DNA from: Uloborus plumipes
Lineage: Eukaryota; Arthropoda; Arachnida; Araneae; Uloboridae
DNA length: 64,000 nucleotides
Assembly (NCBI GenBank): GCA_038373865.1
Contig: JAXGGA010003367.1
Location: 40,060 to 104,059, forward strand
Direction of reading: 5' to 3'
In this document: positions 56,541-64,000 of the stretch, piece by piece
Layout: each line of letters begins with the position of its first letter
How positions within the stretch are numbered: position 1 is the first letter of the stretch
The notes under the pieces: model-generated
What the model saw: only the letters and a program-made list of their open reading frames with translations
Told to the model about the DNA's origin: nothing
The model's database searches: none
Made by a program: the position numbers and the translations under genes

Positions 56541-58137
56541 CACCCAAACAGCAACCACGCTTAAACATCCAATTTAGTCTATATTAGTGAAAAAATGCGT
56601 GAAACGATAGGATGGATTTTTTAAGGACTACATGCACTTTTTCTGAGTGACTGCTAGTGGAAATTTTTTCGCGCAAAATACAACGAAATTTTCTCCAACT
56701 GTGGTTCTTGTTTCATTGGATATAACAGACTATTGAGGAGAGAAATTAGAAAACAAGCTGCCTTGTGATTACTCCAGTAAATGGTAAGTGGGGACAATGT
56801 TTCCTTTTGAAGTCTATGTAAAACAATACATTAGCAAAATGAAAATTATAACGAGGACTAAGGTTATGAAATCTCGTGTTGCTTCATGAGCTGAAATGAT
56901 TCTTTTTTCTTTGGTTAGTTTTTTTCCATGTGCATTTCAATAATTTAAACAGCTTTTAAGCTCAAAAATGTTTATTATTAGCGATTGTAACCTAGTACAG
57001 CTGAAATAAACTGTCTAATTTTAAGGTGAGCAATTTTAGTAAAAGGGTAGAGAAAGAAGTTAGGCTTTAAACACCTTTGTTTTCATTTGAAGTAGTAAAG
57101 TTCTTACCCTGTAGGAATGTTTCAATTAAGCAACGTACCCTAGAATCCGAGACATTGATTCAAAAGGTATACGTGTGCTTAATCAAAACACATACTTGTA
57201 AAACATAAAAAGTGAAACATTTCTTCATCACGTAAAAGAAGAATCGGGAGTCCAGTTAGATATCCAGATAGTTTCAGACAAATACCATTTTTAATCAGGA
57301 TGTCTTAGAAGACTAAATAGCCATTTTTCCTCACACAGCTTTCTGAAGGAAAGGAAAAAGAGGCCCACAGTTAACGTACTTCTGATATCATTTCCCCCCC
57401 CCCCTTTTTTTTTTTTTTTTGAAAAAAGTTTAAACTAAAGTTTTATTTGAATATTTTTTTTTTAAGTTTAGAATTTTCTTCTTTCATAAATTGTCATTTT
57501 TAGATACTTTTACTAAATTATGATAGAGGGGTCAAATGAAAAAGAAATTACATTTTTTCATCCGGAAAAAATACATTTGAGATACAAGTGCAGTCAGAAT
57601 TTACTTTTTCTGAGTGGGGTCATAAAAGTCTATACCTGTAAATAAACTCCTGTATTAGTCTTGGTAATATATGTTAAAGCCGAAGAATTGAAGAAATTGA
57701 CCTTCGAAATCTTCCCCTATTTCTGCAGTCCTGTTATTAGATCATGGAAAGCATAGGGAATAAAAACTAAAAATTTTAAACTTCGTAAATATTAAAAGTC
57801 ACTCCGTCTGAATTATCTGAGATATTAAAATGTAACGAAACAAAGAACTTGAGAAAAAAAAACATGTTTTGAAATGAGAGATAATGTATGAGGAAGACGG
57901 ATTTTCATTAACTACGCACGATTTTTTTTTTTTTTCAATAATGCTACTTATAAAATACTTCCAGAACAGATTTCCCGTCGTTATACATTTATCCACAAAT
58001 TTTTAAAAGCACTTCTGAAAATGACAAACATAACAAAATATTTGATTAAAAAATATTAAGTATTAAAACTGAGAGTATTTAGCAAACGGGAGAAATAATT
58101 AATCAACCTATATGCTTGCCAAAAAAAAGTGCGTCAT
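56541..58137. other. spacer, no gene recognised
   Basis: AT-rich with C/T runs at 57390-57420. No conserved frame or repeat with ends. Confidence 0.4.
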
Positions 58138-58850
58138 GGTATTTTCACTAGATTAATAATGCTATTAAAGTATGTTCGCCTCTGTCTGTCTGAAGCTTGA
58201 ACTCCGAACGAGGTACCATTCGATTCAAAATTTTCAAGAAAAACAACAAGACCAACCACGTAATTGTACGACTTCAATTAGCTGAGATATTAATTAAAAT
58301 TAAAATGTTTTTTTTAATTATTTGAACTATTTAAAATTCAAAGGCCCTTATTTCTATCCGTTGCCATTTTGAATACGTGTTACAATAAAGTTCGGACAAT
58401 TGTTTTAAGAAAGACTTTGATTTTTTTCCGTTGCCATTTTGATTACGTATTACAACAAAGTTAATTTGTTGTAATACGTAACTGCTCTAACAATTATTTT
58501 TAGTTCGTTTTTTTTTTTTTTTTACTAATGGAATTATAAATTAACTTTTTCGTCATTTCTCTTTTATGCTAATTAATGACTTTTATTTTTTTCTTTTGCC
58601 ATTTTGAAAATAAGGTGTTCTTAAATTCTAATGATGGTTTTTTGTTGGAATTTCTTTTCTAAATAATAATTTCAAAAAACCACATTTTTCGTCATTTCTT
58701 TTATTCTAATCAATAACTTTATTTATTTCTGTTGCCATTTTGAACATGTTAACAAATAAAATTCTAATTGATGTTTTTAGCAGGAACTTTTTTCGACTGC
58801 GATCCAAATATTAAAACAACTTTTTCGTTTAGAATTTTTCAGCTAATTTT
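58138..58850. repeat. dispersed repeat with irregular internal tandem units
   Basis: The phrase CCGTTGCCATTTTGAA or a close variant recurs near 58358, 58428, 58596 and 58731, usually preceded by T/TTT(A/T)TTTT. A perfect 15-bp inverted pair, ACGTATTACAACAAA / TTTGTTGTAATACGT, lies at 58445-58479 with a five-base loop. No ORF. Confidence 0.5.
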
Positions 58851-59114
58851 ACAGGAAGAAAGTGGTTTGGGACATTATGACTTAATTTGTATTTTTCGTT
58901 GTTTTAACCGAGGAATGCCTAATCTAATCTAGTTTCTAATCTAAACTACTTCGGTCGCAACATGATAATGCCAACGCTGGAGGCAATGTGCCCGTGGTGC
59001 AAAGTAAAACGAAGAAAACTATTGAATTTTCTTAAAATGTTTTTTAATTATAATGTATTTAAGAAACTCGAATGTTTGCCCTCAAAATTAGTTTTAATTT
59101 ATTAAAGGTCTTTC
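58851..59114. other. spacer
   Basis: Short tandem TCTAATCTAA-type text near 58920; otherwise nothing was recognised. Confidence 0.4.
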
Positions 59115-59494
59115 CACTGCAAAAAATGAACTGTTGTTTTTACAGTATAATTCTGGCAGCCGAGGTTCCAATCTAAAACTGTAAAATGCACAGTAATAAA
59201 CTGCAATGCTAGCAATTTTACACTTTATCTTACTGTAAAGTTAGCAGATTTACAGTTCATTGCCTAAAATTTAACTGTATTATATTGTAAGAACAACAGT
59301 ATAATACTGGCAGCAGAGGTTCCCGTTTAAAACTATAAAATGTGCGGTAATAAACTGTAAAATTAACAATATTACAGTTTATTACTGTAAATTAGCAATT
59401 TGGCAGTTTATTAATGTAAAATTAGCAATTTTTAGTTTATTACTATAAAATTAGCTGCATTATACTGTAAAAACAACATTCATTTTTTACAATG
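59115..59494. mobile_element. 'ACAGT' MITE copy 7
   Basis: Left end CACTGCAAAAAATGAACT and right end ATTCATTTTTTACAATG with the usual interior of ACTGTAAAA and TTTTACAGT units. Orientation as in copy 3. Confidence 0.75.
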
Positions 59495-60043
59495 CGTAGC
59501 GCAAGGGGAAAGTTAATGGCTAAAAGAGAACCACAAGATTAAGAGCTGGTGGAGGATGCTACTAATTTTTTACGATTCTATGAGTGTTAATAGGCTTTAA
59601 AACAAGTGTTTCTAGTTAACCTCTATTCTCTTACGGAGCACCTTTTTTTTCCTGGATAATTGTTTTAAAGTAATAAATCATATATAGGTGAACAGAAAAA
59701 TAACTAGGTACGACTGCGCTTTTGTCTGTTATAAAAAAGATAAAATGTAACTCAATGGACAATATAAGAAAGTAAACATGAAAAATACTAAATATTTAAA
59801 TATATCCGTTTAACAGCAAATTTCTTATGAAAACCAAAAGAATATTTTATGATAAAATCAAAAGGCTAATAAAATGTTTTAAACAGTTATAACGACTTTG
59901 AACTCTGCACTGAGAAAATATAACAATCGTAGGAAATGCTTTATGCAATTCTTCCTTTCCATTTAAGTATTTTCAACCTTAGAACAATTTTTCGATTTTT
60001 ATTTAATTCTTTTATTTCATTTTGATGTTTTTTTTTTTTTTTT

Positions 60044-60138
60044 TTGACTAAGCGATATTTTTTAGATGTATTAAGCCACTTTTAATGCTTTTTTCGTCTT
60101 TCTTTTATTTTAACGGGAAAGTAAGCTAAAAATGTAGA
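60044..60138 (+). repeat. right-end fragment of the Helentron-like repeat
   Basis: Matches the last about 90 bp of copies A and C: GCGATATTTTTTAGATGTAT, CTTTTTTCGTCTTTC and AACGGGAAAGTAAGCTAAAA. It is a fourth, heavily truncated copy. Confidence 0.7.
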
Positions 60139-60743
60139 AAACATTTATAAACAAACAAAAGAAAATTAGAATTTTAAGCGATTTATGTTTTCTTTAGGTA
60201 GAAAACTTCTACAACTGTCCATATTTGTTACAAATGTCAATGTGCTTGAACTTTCCACCTCTGTAGTCTTTCAGAATAAGCGACTTAAATAACATTCACT
60301 TCCCTTCTTAATTGAAATCAAAGCCGTTAACTTATCTAAAGCAGAAAAACATAGCAGAGAGCCGTTTCTCAAAAATGGTGGGTTATGGGGGAGCCTACTT
60401 AATGGAGTAGCCATTTTTCCTCGAAAAAATATTCTAATGAGCGAAATATTCTATTATGCGGGATCAAAACAATATAGTATTGAGACATTCCATACCAATT
60501 CGCCTAATGAAGGTTGCATGACCGACTCGGATTTTCCTTAAATTTGGCACACAGCTTGATTATATAGAGGCATGGAAAAGTCAAAGTTTTTAGGTTTCTG
60601 CTCCACATATTTTCTGAGATACAGACCCTCAAAGTTAGTCCGCCCACTCAAAATACTAAGAGATTGATGGAATTTAATCATTTTTTGTAAAAAAATGTAC
60701 TCATGCAATATAAAAGTGTTAGGTATCTATGGAAACAAGTTAC
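60139..60743. other. spacer, with decayed MITE text
   Basis: The stretch 60400-60475 resembles part of the MITE at 24954-25131 (TATTCTAATGAGCGAAATAT). No gene was seen. Confidence 0.35.
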
Positions 60744-61402
60744 TCCAGGCCATGGGTGCAAGTTAAGCCATGCTTCCAAGACGGAAAAAATTTGACCCCC
60801 CCCCTCCCATGCATACCCAAGAAAATAAACAAAAAAAATACATTTATTGTTCATTAAATTGCCTAAACGGTGGGGGGGGGGGCTTAATTTTACTTTTAGC
60901 AGCAAGATCATAGTTTTAAGAAAAGTGATCGAGAGTGGGGGGGGGGGGGGATATTTGTCGAGCCTTTAGTTCAAAAAACCTATTTTTAGACGATGTTTAG
61001 TGATATTAGGATAAGGTGGGGGCAATTTTGACGACGTTAGAGGAGGAGGCACAGAAAACGAAATCCTAAAAACGAAATTGTAGGTCATATTTGATGAAGT
61101 TAAGGGAAGGGAATGTATGGGGTCGAAGAGAATCAACACCGACAAAGGAATTATGCCATTGCAGTTCATTTATTCAGAAAGAGAAAGAAAGGCTTCAATA
61201 CAAATAGTTTTGGATTGGAATAATGATTAAAGTGTACTTTTAAGAAATCTGATTTTAAATTCCCATCAGTTTTGTTTTCTTTGGAAGTAAATATTGAAGG
61301 AATGAGATCGATTTTTTTCCGTCCCATGGTCCGTCTTGGCGATTTTGTCAAGACGGAAATCCGTCCTGAGACGGAAGGTCTTGCATCCATGCTCCAGGCA
61401 TT
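60744..61402. mobile_element. TIR element (CTCCAGGCCATGGGTGCAAG ends)
   Basis: CTCCAGGCCATGGGTGCAAG at the left corresponds to CTTGCATCCATGCTCCAGG at the right as imperfect inverted ends. AAGACGG motifs recur inside both. It contains C and G runs of 8-12. Overlapping minus-strand frames (60678-61390) are chance. Confidence 0.5.
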
Positions 61403-61737
61403 CAGAAAAAAATATTAGAATATTTATAATGAACATTGTTAAGGTACAGGGCTCTTTGAAGTTACCACCACAAACACATGGATTTTGCCGATTTTGCTAA
61501 AATTGAGGAATTTATTCCAAAAAAAGGAAGACATAACCAAAGGTTTACTCACTTTCTGGTAGTGTACAGATGTTTACTGTAAATACTTACACAATGCATA
61601 ACTTGGGTTTCTCACTCCTTTTTCGAAATATTTAAGCTTAACGACAAGCCATAAGGCAAAAACATGCGATTTTGGCTATCTTGGTAGCCATTTTTCTCAT
61701 AAAGGGGGAGCAGTAGAAACTTTATTTTTTTTAAATA
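61403..61737. other. spacer, nothing recognised
   Basis: No features beyond AT-rich text. Confidence 0.4.
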
Positions 61738-62950
61738 ATCTACTGAGATATGTTAGCTGTTCACAGGAAAATAGTTTACTTTTGGTTATTTCTTGTATTA
61801 AGAAATATCCTGCTGACAGTATTTGCATGTTTTTTCGCGACAACCAGATGCATGTGTTCCTCCTCTCATAGAATTAAAATTAATTAAACCAAAAAAAATG
61901 ATATATTTATTAATAGCTGTATTATCTACTCAATATTTCATGAAATCTAATTTATTAAATCATTGAACAACAAATTAGATATTTGATGAAAACAAGAAAT
62001 ATAATTTCTCCATTGCCTGAGCATTATGAATTTTACTAAAATTTCTTGAAAAATAAATTACAATAAAGAAGCTTTAAATATTTATCTCATAAGCAATAAA
62101 CCATCTTGTGATTGGGATATTCCTGATTGTCTCTAAACAGGAAGATACCCTTGTTCTTTGTTGCTTTATTACTTTGTAGAAAATATAATGTATGCTTCAT
62201 GGTATCTGTGAACTAGTATTTTAGTGAGTAAAGTTATTCTTGTCAGTTTTGATCAGTGCTCGGCATATGTCCATTTTGTAAAGATCAGTATAAGACTAAA
62301 TAAATCGTACTAATTTTAATTCTTTAACCATTGCTTTATATTAAAATATTTATTTTTGTAAATATTTAACTGTCAATAAGATAAAATAGAATTCGATGTC
62401 TAAATTAATAGGCCTTTATCACCATCCTCAGTTAGTAGCGCATTAAATGAATTTTGTCATAAAATAGCCTACGTCAAGAGAAAAAGCCTCATTTATTTTC
62501 CTGATATTCTTGTGATATTCAAGAAATCCTGCCATTAAAAACAGGAATATCCCAACTACAAGATTGGATATTGCTTATGAGATAAATATTTAGAGCTCCT
62601 TTATTTTAACTGATTTTTCAAGAAATTATTTAGTACTTTATTACCCCCCTTGTAAATGAATAATGCTCAGGCATCGGAGAAATACTATTTCTTGTTTTCA
62701 TCAAATATCTAATTTATTGTTCAATGATTTAACAAATTAAATTTCATGGCATATTGGGTAGATAATACAGCTAGTAATAAATACATCATTATTTTCTGGT
62801 TTAATTAATTTTTAGTCTACGAGAGGGGAACACATGCATATGGTCGTCGCAAAAAACATGCATATACTGTCAGCAGGTTATCTCTTAATGCAAGAAATAA
62901 CCAAAAGTAAACTCTTTTCCTATGAATAGCTAACATATCAGTAGCTTATT
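61738..62950. repeat. 1.2-kb long inverted repeat (foldback)
   Basis: The left arm 61738-62140 and right arm about 62540-62950 are inverted copies: for example GGAAAATAGTTTACTTTTGG against CCAAAAGTAAACTCTTTTCC, and TTTATCTCATAAGCAATA against TATTGCTTATGAGATAAA. The spacer is about 400 bp and non-coding. Terminal target duplication was not identified. Confidence 0.7.
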
Positions 62951-62964
62951 ACTTTCTTCTGTAT

Positions 62965-63715
62965 CTAATATATAGAAGAAAGAATTGGATTCGTGAAAAT
63001 TTTCGAATGTCGAATTTTGACGGAATTGCACGTTTTGAGGTGCGCTGAGTCCATTTCGATCATTTTTGGAAAATGTCTGTCTGTGTGTGTGTGTGAGTCT
63101 GTATGTGTGTGACCAGTTTTTGTGGCCGCGCTAGAGCAAAAACTACTGCATGAAATGGAACAAAAATTTTTGCACATATGTACCACTATGTGAACTGGTG
63201 CACCTGACTTTTTTTAGCGAATTCCTCCAAGGGGGGTGGAGCAATCGCACGTGTTCTGTGCGGGGGTGATTGCTACATCTCAGGAAGTAACCGGCGGAAT
63301 CAAACGAAAATTGGTCCATAGATAGACCCTATTAAGTACAGGTGCTGATTTAATTTGTGTTAATACCTCGAAGGGGGGTGGAGCAATCGCACGTGTTCTG
63401 CGCGGGGGTGATTGCTATATCTCAGGAAGTAACCGACGGAATCAAACGAAAATTGGTTCATACGTAGACCCCATTGAGTACAGGTGCTGATTTAATTTGT
63501 GTGTCAATATCTCAAAGGGGGTGGAGCAATCAAAAGTGCTTATTTTGTCATTGCACCTACTGATCGGAAATATTGCTGCGATTTGAATGAAATTTGGAAT
63601 AACACTAACTCAATATGGAAGCAAGCATCGATTAAATTTTGGCGCCAATCGCCCCAGGGAGAGGGTGGGGTGATTTTTGCGCTTAGTCAACAATGCGAAA
63701 AATTAATTCATTGAA
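62965..63715 (+). repeat. dispersed repeat with (TG)n tract and 143-bp tandem units
   Basis: Begins AGAAGAAAGAATTGGATTCG, followed by a TGTC/(TG)n tract (63076-63112). Then come three units starting near 63228, 63371 and 63515 (GGGGGGTGGAGCAATCGCAC type); the first two are nearly identical and the third partly diverged. The same AGATA..AGAAGAAAGTTTCGTG phrase restarts at 63966, so another copy may begin at the window's edge. Frames here are artefacts. Confidence 0.6.
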
Positions 63716-64000
63716 AAATCGCTTTCACGCTATTTAATTATCAAAACATCTGAAAACTTTCAATGATTTGAAATTTTTAACTGTTGCCAATTTCTTTTTA
63801 CTAACAAATAAAATGCTTGCAATTAATCTAAACAAGGCTTTTGCAATGATTTCCAATTTCGCTCATTGATTCTGCATCTGCAGAGGTTATTACGATAATT
63901 GGGAAATTGGAGTTGTCTCCAATTATTCGGGCGAGTAGGTATTTTATTTTGTAACCGGAATTCATAAGATAGATATAGAAGAAAGTTTCGTGACGGCCAC

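Overview
This window is arthropod nuclear DNA. It is AT-rich, gene-poor and crowded with transposon remnants. The GT-AG introns are 0.9 to 3.0 kb, there are many Tc1/mariner-type TIR elements with TA target duplications, and one host gene is recognisable. A chelicerate, perhaps a spider, fits best, but that is an inference from overall character and no marker in the window proves it.

Host gene (4848-18304, + strand). Eight exons join in frame to give the last 482 residues of a muscle-type intracellular immunoglobulin-repeat protein (titin/twitchin/UNC-89/palladin superfamily). The order is a Ser/Tyr-rich repeat linker (exons 1-2), then three I-set Ig domains (exons 3-4, 5-6, 7-8), then a stop codon. 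The 5' part of the gene lies outside the window or was not recognised. A 3' UTR exon with a poly(A) signal near 20733 is possible.

The introns carry intact and decayed elements: a hAT-type MITE with a perfect 8-bp duplication (6258-6841), a short TIR MITE (7199-7447), an internally deleted mariner-like element (10690-11381), a Tc1-like element with a complete 348-residue transposase (11585-12802), 'ACAGT' MITEs, a pogo-like MITE starting 27 bp after a splice donor, and a TACTGTC MITE.

From 18.4 to 64 kb I find no convincing host gene. The region is layered repeats. Three large copies of a Helentron-like element in alternating orientation (23.0-31.0 kb) have an internal unit of about 146 bp repeated 2, 5 and 7 times and a (GTCY)n microsatellite. 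There are palindromic foldback elements (27338-28005, 45784-46433, 61738-62950, 38915-40720). A Tc1 relic is split by a 1.95-kb hAT-like insertion (32760-35700). A pogo-like MITE is split by a decayed Tc1 element and by a second element (35938-38733). The dispersed 'ACAGT' MITE recurs up to 59.5 kb, and a second element with units of about 143 bp ends the window. The transposase genes act only on their own element families. I see no cooperating gene cluster and no CRISPR, rRNA or tRNA genes.
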